This document shows, one piece after another, positions 35,999 to 44,206 of a stretch of 64,000 nucleotides of DNA. The stretch is from the NCBI GenBank assembly GCA_024707145.1, contig JANQAI010000005.1:1302001-1366000 (forward strand), written 5' to 3'. Below the pieces are notes generated by a model. The model saw nothing but the letters and a program-made list of their open reading frames with translations, searched no databases and was not told where the DNA came from. Origin of the DNA: Magnetospirillum sp. GTDB lineage: Bacteria > Pseudomonadota > Alphaproteobacteria > Rhodospirillales > Magnetospirillaceae. A program made the position numbers and the translations under genes. The stretch's first letter is position 1; each line of letters begins with the position of its first letter.

Positions 35999-36430
35999 TT
36001 TCGGGAGCCAGATCTTCGCTCCGTGTTCTTTGAGCAGGGAGAGGAAAGTCCGGACACCATAGGGCAGGGTTCCCCACGAAAGCGGGGACGCGGCGCGTCA
36101 AGGCGCCGTGATGGAAAGTGTCACAGAAAATCAGACCGCCGTTTTGGAGCTCAGATTTCAATTTGAGATTTCAAAGCGGTAAGGGTGAAAAAAGGTGGGG
36201 TAAGAGCCCACCGCGCCGAAAGCAATGACGGCGGCACGAAAAACCCAATCCGGTGCAAGACTAAATAGGGGACTCGGCGGCCCGTCGGACAGTCCCGGGT
36301 TAGTCGCATTTCGCGGCGTGAGCGCAAGCTTGCAGCCCGGAAAAGTCGCGTTCTCGGACGCACTTAGAGAAATGGAGATCGAGCCTCCGCGAGGAGGTGG
36401 ACAGAATCCGGCTTACCGGTTTCGAAACTA
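35996..36430 (+). ncRNA. rnpB: RNase P RNA (bacterial type A)
   Basis: Catalytic RNA that matures tRNA 5' ends. The conserved 5' core GAGGAAAGTCCGGACACCAT (36041-36060), GGTAAGAGCCCACCGC (about 36199), the GACGGCGGCAC segment (about 36228), CAATCCGGTGCAAGACTAAA (about 36246) and the 3' core ACAGAATCCGGCTTAC (36401-36416) are all present in order. P1 forms between TAGTTTCG (35996-36003) and CGAAACTA (36423-36430), which fixes the ends at about 435 bases. P1 begins on the stop codon of the zinc-ribbon gene, so the RNA is either processed from that transcript or has its promoter inside the coding sequence. Confidence 0.95.
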
Positions 36431-36819
36431 GTTTGTTTAAGTAATGCGGGGCGGGTTGCGATGAGCGGCCCGCCCCGCGCCATTTGCTCTGAAAGCTTAC
36501 CCGGGCTGGAGCGCGATTGCTGTGGATTCCCGAGGACGCGAGGCCCTCCGCCCGGTTGAACTTCTCCCGCGAGTTTCCCGCCAAGTAAACGCCAAGACCC
36601 GCGTAAATGCCACCCAAGCCGTTGGGGTCAAGACTTTCATGCCCGGATCGGCGTGCTCCATGGCGTTTGCGGTGACGGTGAGCGTTCCGCGAATCGTCGG
36701 AAGTGAGGACCGCGGGAGAGTCCGCGAGGACCGCGGGCTGAACATGACGGTGAAGAATTAGCCCCTTGACTCGTCCGGAGGAATTTGGGTTTTTCACCGT
36801 TCTAAATTTTTCAAGAACC
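36431..36819 (+). other. Gap between rnpB and rpsT
   Basis: Contains the hairpin at 36446-36478. The remaining 340 bases show no gene I can support; they should contain the rpsT promoter. Confidence 0.55.
36446..36478 (+). terminator. GC-rich hairpin after rnpB
   Basis: Perfect 10-base stem GCGGGGCGGG / CCCGCCCCGC with a 13-base loop, 16 bases after the RNA 3' end. It lacks a T-run but is well placed to end rnpB. Confidence 0.65.
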
Positions 36820-37080
36820 ATGGCCAATACCAAGTCCGCAATCAAAGCCACGCGCAAAACCGCCCGCAACGCCGCGCGTAACCAAGCTACGAAGACCCGT
36901 TTGAAGACCCTCGCCAAGGCCGCCAAGAAGGCTACCGCCGGTTCTGACGCCGAAGCCAGCCGCAAGGCCGCGATTGCTTACGTCTCCGCTCTCGACCGCG
37001 CTGTGAAGAGCAACGTCATTCACCGCAACGCTGCGTCGAATCACAAATCGCAATACGCGAAATACATCTTCGCGAAGTAA
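36820..37080 (+). CDS. rpsT: 30S ribosomal protein S20
   Basis: Intact, 86 residues, typical length. The N-terminus 'MANTKSAIKATRKTARNAARNQA' and the C-terminal 'VIHRNAASNHKSQYAKYI' match bacterial S20, a basic three-helix protein binding 16S rRNA. The start is ATG 36820; the upstream frame extension has no ribosome-binding site. It is monocistronic, ending at a strong terminator 24 bases after the stop. Confidence 0.97.
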   Translation: MANTKSAIKATRKTARNAARNQATKTRLKTLAKAAKKATAGSDAEASRKAAIAYVSALDRAVKSNVIHRNAASNHKSQYAKYIFAK

Positions 37081-37723
37081 GCTTTCGCGAACGTTTTCAA
37101 TTTCCCCGCGCGCTGTCCGCCGCGGGGTTTTTTGTGTCTGGATGCGGCGCGGTGCCGATGGAGTTCTTCGTTCGGCCGGTCGGGCGATGCCTTTTTTCCA
37201 TTGTCGAAGAGTGAGGAAAGAATACGTCAACGACATCGCGGAAAATAAGTGAGCGTAATCGGCTTCGTGTGTGTGATGGCACTGGTGGCGATGCGTTCCG
37301 ATCGGGTGTTTTATCTATATTAGAGCATGCAGGAAATCCGGGGTGGAGTTGTCGATCTTTACGAGACGCACTGCGACGACACCGGTCAGTCGGTTCGTAT
37401 TTGGATGGATTGCCCTGGTTGCTCATCCCTTGGCGAGGGCTCGTCGCGAAGGCGCGGCTGTTCGCCAGTTTCTCTGACCGGTGGCGAATTGTAGCGAAGA
37501 TGATCGGACGCGCGCATACAGCGAGGAGGGCGTTTCGCCGCGAGGCTTGGCCTTGGCTTTTGGCTGGATGCGCGGGCCGCCCACGATGCGTTCTCAGCGT
37601 GTGGCGTCGCCGACCATTAGGGCATTGGGTCGCGATGCGGAAAATAATCGATTCCGTGAAGCGATTGAGAAATTTCTGCTTCCGTTTTCCGAGGGAGGTT
37701 CTACGGTCGGCCCTTCTTGTTCC
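37081..37723 (+). other. Gap between rpsT and tRNA-Ser
   Basis: Contains the rpsT terminator. From 37327 a short frame 'MQEIRGGVVDLYETHCDDTG...' has a plausible start but stops after about 55 codons, and other frames resume protein-like text toward 37690 ('RDAENNRFREAIEKFLLPF'). This could be a small unrecognised gene broken by indels. I cannot support a product. Confidence 0.35.
37104..37133 (+). terminator. Rho-independent terminator after rpsT
   Basis: Stem CCCCGCG / CGCGGGG with a 10-base loop and a six-T tail. Confidence 0.93.
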
Positions 37724-37814
<91 letters not shown>

Positions 37815-37816
37815 CA

Positions 37817-37836
37817 GATTTGGTTCGAACCGAATC
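37817..37836. promoter_or_regulatory. Near-palindrome just after tRNA-Ser
   Basis: GATTTGGTTCGAACCGAATC is symmetric apart from one mismatched pair. Its centre GGTTCGAA repeats the T-arm sequence of the tRNA 30-40 bases upstream. It could be part of an attachment site or an operator; this is position-based inference. Confidence 0.35.
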
Positions 37837-38020
37837 TCACGGCTCTAAAATAGAGCTAGTCCCCTGTGGGGGAATAGATAGCGTGGAAAGGACGTTTTAG
37901 CGCCGCAGCATAAGTTCGGGAAATACCCTCGCGCGGAAGCGATTTTCGACGATTCGGCGGGGGCTTCGCGGAAGACCTCTAAAATTCTGCGCGTGATTTT
38001 TTTCACGCGTATGCGATACT

Positions 38021-38046
38021 TCACCCAGTCGGAAACGACCGGGTGA
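38021..38046 (+). promoter_or_regulatory. Hairpin in the leader of the serine recombinase
   Basis: TCACCC-A-GTCG and CGAC-C-GGGTGA pair around a GAAA tetraloop with one A/C mismatch, about 45 bases before the recombinase ATG. A second, shorter repeat CGCGTGA / TCACGCG with a six-T loop lies at 37990-38009. Candidate recombinase-binding, attenuation or terminator structure. Confidence 0.5.
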
Positions 38047-38091
38047 GGCCAATTGGATCGCCCTCCACATTAACCCTTGGAGGAGTCCAAA

Positions 38092-40161
38092 ATGTCCGTG
38101 ATCCAGTCCCAGCCGCCCCATGTTCGTGCCACTGTTCCGGTGGCCATCTACACCCGCGTTTCCACCGCCAACCAAGTTGGTGGGCGCTTCGATTCCTGCG
38201 AAAGCCAAGCGGTCATCTGCCGCGAACACATCGCGAAACACGCCGCCGCCGGTTGGTTCGAGGTCGCATGTTTTTCCGACCCAGCCTACTCGGGCAGTTC
38301 GATGAACCGTCCCGGCATTCGGGCTCTCATGCGCCAGATCGAGGCCGGCGAAGTGAAGGTCGTCCTGATCTTCAAACTCGAACGCGTGCTGCGCAGCACG
38401 GACGAATGGGGGCCGTTCCGGTCTTTCCTCCAAAAGCACCGTTGCAAACTCGTGAGCCCGACGGAGGACCTGACCGACGAATCTCCTTCCGGACGGCTGA
38501 AAAACAACCTGCTGATGAGCGTCGCCGAATACGAGCGGCTCAACATCGCCGAGAAAATCCGCATCAAGCTCAACGAGCAGGCCAAGCGTGGCTACTGGAC
38601 CGGAGGCCTCGTGCCCTACGGTTACCGTTACGACGAAACGCTCCAAGGGCTAAGCCCCGAACCTGCGGAAGCCGCAGTGATCGTGCGCATCTTCGAAATG
38701 GCCGCCCGCCTGATCAGTCTCGCTCAGATCGCGAACACACTCAACGACGAGGGCGTGCGCACGCGCGTGCGTTACTACCAACGTCGGAGTGGGCAGCGCG
38801 AAAACATCGGCCAGAAACGTTTCCGCACCGACATCCTGCGCCGGCTGATCACGCGTCCGCTTTACGCGGGCAAGGTCCGGATGAACGGCCTCGAATTTCC
38901 CGGCCAGCATGCGGCGCTCGTCTCTCCGGAGCTTTGGGAGCGCGCCAACGCCGCGATCAACAAAGCGATCAACCCTCCGCCACGGCGTTTTTCGTCGCGC
39001 GATAAACACTTCCACGTCCTCAAGGGTCTGGCGCATTGCGGCGTCTGTGGTCGTGCGCTGATTCCCAACGCCAGCGGTAAACTCGATCCGACCGGCAAGC
39101 CCTACCGTTACTACACGTGTGGAAAATTGCACAAGGAACGCGTCGATGCGGCTTGCCCCTTGAAGCACGTCGCGGCCGGGCCGCTGGAACTGGCCGTGCT
39201 CGGTTTCCTCGGCGAATGCAGCCGGCATCCCGAGGTGATCGAAGCCACCTTGCAAAGCCTACGCCAGCGCGGCCAAAGCGATCGCTCCGTGGTGCGGAGT
39301 CAGCTCACCGAACTCGAACAACAACTCGCCGAAAACAGCGCACAGATCCGCAATTGCGCGAAAGCGATTGCGCAGGGTGGCGTGGCCGCGTTGACCGACG
39401 CACTCCGCGACGAAGTTGAGAATTTACAACTCGGACGCCAGCGCTTGCTCGTAGAACGCGGGCGCCTCCAAGCCGAACTCGCCGAGTGCGACCAAGGCGC
39501 GCACAATGCCGAGCGCATCCGCCAATCGCTCGCCCGTTTCGCGGAGTTATTCCCTCAGCTTTCCCACGATCAGCAGCGTGATCTGATCACGCTCTTTCTC
39601 GTGCGGGTCGAAGTTCGTCCGACGAAGCCGTCGACCAATCAGCCGCCGGGCACCCGAAATCTGGAGCTACGGCTCAAACTGCGCGTCGAGCGCCTCCTTG
39701 ACGGCATGGAAGAGCGGCTTGTGGTCGAGCAGCGCGATGTCAGCCCGCGTTCTACGCAACGGCCGCTCTCGCTGGCGCTCGACGTCTCCCTTGGATCCGC
39801 CGGCAGCGCGGTGCCGGTTCGGATTGTGAAGCCCTTCCCCTGTGAATTGGGTGTGCGCCGCCGCCAACCCGAGGCGCGGACCAAACCGGCGCAGCACGCG
39901 ATTCACCGGGCGCGCGCTTGGCAGCGCCGACTGGACAACGAACCGGGCCTGAAACGCCTCCACCTGGCCAAGGAAGAAAACCTTTCTCCGGCCTCGATAA
40001 CCCAGCACCTGAAACTCCTTCTGCTCGCCGACGAAATCCAAGCTCACCTGCTCAATCTCACTACAGAACGCGAAGTGCGGCGATACAGCCTCAACAAATT
40101 GCTACTGCTAGTAACGTTGCCGTTTGATGAGCAGAGAAGTTTTTTTTGCACATGGACCTAG
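38092..40161 (+). CDS. Large serine recombinase / site-specific integrase
   Basis: Intact, 689 residues. ATG 38092 is preceded by a strong GGAGGAG at 38079-38085. The N-terminal resolvase domain has 'VAIYTRVSTANQ' with the catalytic serine, 'SGSSMNRPGIRALM', 'VVLIFKLERVLRSTDEWG' and 'NLLMSVAEYERLNIAEKIR'. A recombinase domain follows ('GLVPYGYRYDE', 'QIANTLNDEGV', 'ILRRLITRPLYAGKV'), then a zinc ribbon ('HCGVCGRALIP', 'YYTCGKLHKERVDAACPL'), a coiled coil (about 400-500) and a C-terminal extension with an HTH-like segment 'LSPASITQHLKLLLLADEI'. Such enzymes insert and excise integrative elements or phages. It is adjacent to tRNA-Ser and followed by non-core cargo, so it probably mobilised this island. 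Confidence 0.93.
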   Translation: MSVIQSQPPHVRATVPVAIYTRVSTANQVGGRFDSCESQAVICREHIAKHAAAGWFEVACFSDPAYSGSSMNRPGIRALMRQIEAGEVKVVLIFKLERVLRSTDEWGPFRSFLQKHRCKLVSPTEDLTDESPSGRLKNNLLMSVAEYERLNIAEKIRIKLNEQAKRGYWTGGLVPYGYRYDETLQGLSPEPAEAAVIVRIFEMAARLISLAQIANTLNDEGVRTRVRYYQRRSGQRENIGQKRFRTDILRRLITRPLYAGKVRMNGLEFPGQHAALVSPELWERANAAINKAINPPPRRFSSRDKHFHVLKGLAHCGVCGRALIPNASGKLDPTGKPYRYYTCGKLHKERVDAACPLKHVAAGPLELAVLGFLGECSRHPEVIEATLQSLRQRGQSDRSVVRSQLTELEQQLAENSAQIRNCAKAIAQGGVAALTDALRDEVENLQLGRQRLLVERGRLQAELAECDQGAHNAERIRQSLARFAELFPQLSHDQQRDLITLFLVRVEVRPTKPSTNQPPGTRNLELRLKLRVERLLDGMEERLVVEQRDVSPRSTQRPLSLALDVSLGSAGSAVPVRIVKPFPCELGVRRRQPEARTKPAQHAIHRARAWQRRLDNEPGLKRLHLAKEENLSPASITQHLKLLLLADEIQAHLLNLTTEREVRRYSLNKLLLLVTLPFDEQRSFFCTWT

Positions 40162-40287
40162 ACTGAATTCATGATCTAGCGGGTCTACGCTGAAACATAG
40201 TTGAACTTTGGGACTACCATCCGAGAAAATCAGGGTAGTTCTTGCACCTGCACGCCAGCATTCACTTCGCTGAACACCTCGCATGAT

Positions 40288-41499
40288 ATGAAACCGGAGG
40301 AACTCTACGGACAGTGGATAGGGCGCTTCGATAGCGAAGCGCCGGGGTGGGCTCTGCTGAACATCGAGCCGGGGCGTGCAAGCACGCCATTCGCATGCTT
40401 GACCCAACAATTCACGGGACCCATGGCGACCCACGTCCATCTTGAGGTGCATTACAAAGACGACCTTTTCAGCGGCGTGGCGAAGTCGATTCGCGTCTAT
40501 GACAGCAGCAAGAACACGTTGGTTGAGCCCAAAGAATTTCTGGCCGATCGAACCGACCTAGTAGTCGCCTCCAATATCGAAATTGAAGGAACGTGGTCAG
40601 AGAACTACTTTAAAGGAAAGTATAAGACCGACATTTCGGCTGGCGGCACCTTCACACTGAGCAACCCCGCAAAACAACTGACGGAGCCACCCAATCACAT
40701 CTTCACGTGGGGCGAATTTTATGAGTTTGCAGCCGAGTCCATAAAACGAGGAGGACTGGTATACCGCGGGCAAGCGTCTAACTCGTGGCGTCTTCGGTCC
40801 TCGTTCCACCGTGCCAGGCGCTACGATCTGTTGCGCTACTGGAGCGAAGTGTGCATCCCAATGCGGGATCGGCTAGCCGCAGCGGGCATCGAATTTGATC
40901 TCAATAGTCCGGAAGAGATTGGTTCCATGATCTGCTTTGCCCAGCACCACGGCTTTCCCTACCCCATTGCTCGATTGGACATTCGATCCCATGGTTGCAG
41001 CGTATTTCGCTTTCGACCGGACAGCGGCAGTGCAGTCGCCAAACCAATCTTGTCGCATCTATGCCTTCGACTTCGAGGAATGGGCGGAGGATACGAATAA
41101 TGGTGCAAGTTTCGCCGACCCAAACCCGCTCGCGAGCTTTCGTCGTTTCGATTCAAAAAAGGTTAAGCGTCAGGAGCTGCAGAAGTGCATGCACGCTTTC
41201 TTGAACGTCGAGGACTTCGAGGCTTGGGTTCGATTGATCGAAAGTGAAAAAAGAAAACCTATCTCACTACGATTGACATCCCGTGGAGCCAGGGCGAACG
41301 AGCCAAGGCAGATCTAGCGAGGAATGGTTACTTCACCGACAGGCTATTTGATGGAAACGATGCCCTCTGTAAAAGCCTGCGGGAAATGCTCATCGGGTCG
41401 TCTAGCGCTAGGGGAGAGTCCCATAGCAGAATTGCACCCCCAAGGCGGGTATCTTTCCGGCTTTCTGGTCAATTGGAGCAAAAGTCCGTTCTTATTTGA
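40288..41499 (+). CDS. FRG-domain protein (two frameshifts)
   Basis: About 403 residues. ATG 40288 starts 'MKPEELYGQWIGRF'. The N-terminal part (about 1-140) is beta-rich and unrecognised ('GTWSENYFKGKYKTD'). The FRG domain starts near 150 with 'WGEFYEFAAESIKRGGLVYRGQASNSWRLRSS', containing the Y-R-G signature, followed by 'FAQHHGFPTPLLDWTFDPMVAAYFAF', 'RIYAFDFEEW' and 'TTIDIPWSQGERAKADLARNGY'. Breaks: an extra C at 40957-40959 and a missing A near 41255. FRG domains are common in mobile islands and next to defence genes; their biochemistry is unsettled. The DNA looks less GC-rich than its surroundings, which suits transfer. The very end of the frame overlaps the winged-helix gene by 31 bases, so the stop is provisional. 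Confidence 0.8.
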
Positions 41500-41831
41500 T
41501 AGCGGGCTGCCGACGTCCGCCCCGTCCGCTCCCCAATTCCCTTCGCTCGCAGGCGAGATAACGCACGGGCGACCTGCGCCGCCGACAGTTCCAGCTCCGA
41601 TGCCAGCCGCCTCGCGCCGGTCGCGCCATACCGTGCCAGATAGGTTGCGATGGCCCTTTCCGTCGGGTCGGCGATCAAGTCCAGCGCCGTGTGACTGGCG
41701 GGCGGCGCCGGTGACACTGGCGGACGCGGCAACCGCCCGCGCTCCACGATCAGCGCCATGAGTCCGCCGATACGGCGGAGCACTTCCGATTCAGGCAGTT
41801 GGTCGAAGCGATTGGGATCGAGCATCGTCAT
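41469..41831 (-). CDS. Small winged-helix DNA-binding protein
   Basis: Intact, 120 residues from ATG 41831 ('MTMLDPNRFDQLPESEVLRRI'). The C-terminal half reads as a winged helix: 'RAIATYLARYGATGARRLASELELSAAQVARALSRLRAKGIGERTGRTSAARYQI', here quoted as landmarks 'GARRLASELELSAAQ' (recognition region) and 'GRTSAARYQI' (wing). The pattern resembles MarR/TrmB-like or IclR-like wHTH domains, so it is probably a regulator or a plasmid/island accessory protein. It converges on the FRG gene and slightly overlaps its 3' end. Upstream lies a gene-poor GC-rich stretch. Moderate confidence that it is expressed. Confidence 0.6.
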   Translation of the reverse strand: MTMLDPNRFDQLPESEVLRRIGGLMALIVERGRLPRPPVSPAPPASHTALDLIADPTERAIATYLARYGATGARRLASELELSAAQVARALSRLRAKGIGERTGRTSAARYQIRTDFCSN

Positions 41832-42906
41832 GATGAACCTCCGGTGGTGGACGCTTGGGGGCCGGGCGCTTCGCGCCCGGGTTAGACGCGCCGGCGGCCG
41901 ACGCCGGACGCGTCGTGGCAAAGTGGCGCAGGGAACGCCGCGCGGAGCTCCGGCGACTCCCTGCCACTCCCGACCCACCCACGCACCAGCCCCGTAACTG
42001 TGGTTTGGGAGATCGGGCGAAGCTCACCCGGCCCGATTGCAGGTAGCAGTCCCGGGAACCATACAAGGCTCGACCGCGAGCTGAGTTTAGTTGGCGTCAT
42101 CGGGGCAGCGGTCTATGCGGATCATCCGCATTAGAACACGCCCCGGGCCGGACAGGCTAATAGCCAAGACGCGCCGAATTACGGTGGGACATGCGGGTAG
42201 TTCGCAGCGTGTCGTCATTGGCAGGTAATTCCGGAAAGGATGACCGAGAGCGCCCATTTTGCCAGCCGATTGGCTGTTCTTTCCACGGCGGCGGACTCGC
42301 TGGCCTCATCGGCCCCGGCAGCGCGCAGGCGACCGACGGGAGCCGGGGGCGCTGCCATATGGCCGGCACCCCCGCGGCCCGCAGTCGTGCCCGGCAACCG
42401 GAGGCGCAGGCCGGCGGCCGAAGCCGACGGTTCCGGGCAGGTCTGCGTTTGCCTTGCTGGCATAATCGGCGGGTCGTTCAGGATCGGCCGCCCGCCGTAG
42501 TGGCGGACGAGTGGTGGAATAGTGGTGATGTAGTGGCGGCTTTCGCTATACGGCCCTAAAATCCTTAGGGGTGGCGTGTTCCGCATTCAGGCGTAATAAG
42601 GATCAAGGCGGATGCTCATGGCAAAGTTTTGATTCGGACCCTTATTGTTTCGAATTGGGTTACGGAGCGATATTTGAAGGAAGCTCCTTTGAGGGGATCC
42701 GCCTTTGTCGAAATGGCGGTGGCAGATTAACGATTCATGCATGATGCGATGCTGTCTCTTGCAAACCCCACGTGTGGCGCATTCAAAAAGGAGCGTCAGT
42801 TGCCCCTAACTTCGCATAATCCGAAGAGGCCATCGCCGTAGCGAAAAAAACGACTCTAACTATCCAACACTCGTTGGTTTCGTGTTTTTGCCTGACTGTT
42901 TCTGCG
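41832..42906. other. Gene-poor GC-rich stretch within the island
   Basis: No frame shows a recognisable domain. One inverted pair, CAAGGCGGAT (42604-42613) and ATCCGCCTTTG (42698-42708), encloses about 84 bases, and AAGGA-AGC-TCCTT lies inside it near 42677; this might be a small element or a folded RNA. Otherwise I see nothing. Confidence 0.5.
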
Positions 42907-43634
42907 TCACGTGAGGTCTGTTTTAACACCAACCAATTTCCGGTAATGGAGGTGTTGAAAGTGGAGGGTGGGGAGGGTCATAGGAAGCTGGGTTGAAGGA
43001 GAGATACGGCGGCGGGGAGGCGGGGTCGAAAAGGGGGGGAGGCGGCGGAGGTTCAGAACAAGGTTGTCGAGGGTTGCGGAGTCGGTCTGAAGGTAGCGGC
43101 TCGTGGTCAAAACTGAGGGGGTGCCCCATCATAACGATCAGGTCCTCCCCCAGAGGCTTCATAAACCCGGCGGGCAAAGGTCTTGCGGAGGGTGTGAGTT
43201 GACGCCCGAGAGGTATCAATTCCGCAGGCCTCACAAGCGGCTGCGAGCATACGAAAAGCTTGGGTCCGTTCCATCCCGCCGGCGTTCTTTCTGGCTGTGG
43301 AAAAGAGTGGGCGAGTGGGGCCGTCCACCCCGATGGTTTTTAGGGGATCGGCAATGGCGGTGCGGACGGTTTCAGACAGGGGGACACGGCGATTTTTGAC
43401 GCTTCGTTTGTATGCCCCGTGACCCCCTTTCAGGTTCCGCCGGGCGATGATCAACTCGCGCAAAACTTCGGTGCCCGACCAGACCTGTCCGACCGTTACG
43501 CTGAGCCATTCGGTGATGCGGTAACCGCGCCCGCAACTGGCCACCAAGAGGGCTCGATTTCGGGTCATTTTCTTGGCGGTGAAGTAGGCGAGTAGAGTGG
43601 TGTATTCTTGTTCGGTGAAGGGTCGTGCGCTCAT
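42907..43634 (-). CDS. Tyrosine recombinase, catalytic domain (frameshifted 3' part)
   Basis: Starts at ATG 43634 ('MSARPFTEQEYTTLLAYF'), so it has little or no N-terminal arm-binding domain. 'VASCGRGYRITEWLSVTVGQV' holds the first catalytic arginine, 'RRVPLSETVRTAI' follows, and 'THTLRKTFARRVYEASG' is the H-x-L-R box. After a shift near 43150 the frame continues 'DLIVMMGH', and after another near 43107 it gives 'TTSRYLQTDSATLDNLVL' with the catalytic tyrosine. All five expected catalytic elements are therefore present if the frame is restored. The C-terminal tail after about 43020 looks unnatural and may be wrong. It could be the integrase of a second element or a partner of the serine recombinase. 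Confidence 0.75.
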
Positions 43635-43872
43635 GCCTAAAAGCTACGCGAAGCAATCGATCCGCTACGCCAACGGCCGCTGCGATTGGGCTCACTTTTG
43701 GTGCCGTCCCAAGGTGAAAAAATAGCGCCCCTACCTGTGCTCACAGGCGGTCGGGGGCATCGTCTTATCTGTTTGGTGGGAACCGGTCGACGCAGACAGC
43801 ACCGGCGCGATCGCCGACAAACTCTCTAGCAATTCCGAAGTGAAATATTTCACCGGAGGCGACGAACAATGA
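43633..43872 (+). other. Possible small gene or remnant with one internal stop
   Basis: A frame of 80 codons from ATG 43633 to TGA 43870-43872 reads 'MPKSYAKQSIRYANGRCDWAHF...' for 30 codons, then a TAG, then 48 more codons ('AVGGIVLSVWWEPVDADSTG...'). Both halves look protein-like but match nothing I know. It is divergent from the tyrosine recombinase, the two ATGs sharing CATG. The stop could be real, an error, or chance. Confidence 0.25.
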
Positions 43873-44206
43873 TTCGGGCTGAACCCCAGCTTGCGTATTC
43901 ATTCCGAACCCCGCTTCGCGCGTCGTCGGAGATGAAGGGTAAGAGCCAATAAGACGCGAAGCTTGCCAAGAACCATTCGGGATTCAATCGACGAATGAAT
44001 CGTTAATCCAACTGCACGGCTTGAGCGTGCTGCCGGAGGTCAATCCGCCACAAGCGTTCCGTATCTAACCTTGATTGGTAGCAGGCGCCGAAGAGTGAAC
44101 GATGGTGATTACGAATCACGGAATTCGGCTTCTCGTTGCGATCGACCTGCGCGAGGCGGGGAATTTAGGTGCCTCAGTTTTTGAGCCTGCGCGAACTACT
44201 CCCGAT
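43873..44206. other. Gap between island end and GPH transporter
   Basis: No gene or strong signal seen. The right end of the island probably falls here; I could not find a repeated copy of the tRNA-Ser 3' end that would mark it. Confidence 0.45.

Noticed and set aside
42215-42586. Minus-strand frame of 123 codons in the gene-poor island stretch
   Set aside because: Low-complexity Ala/Pro/Arg text, no start signal and no recognisable domain.
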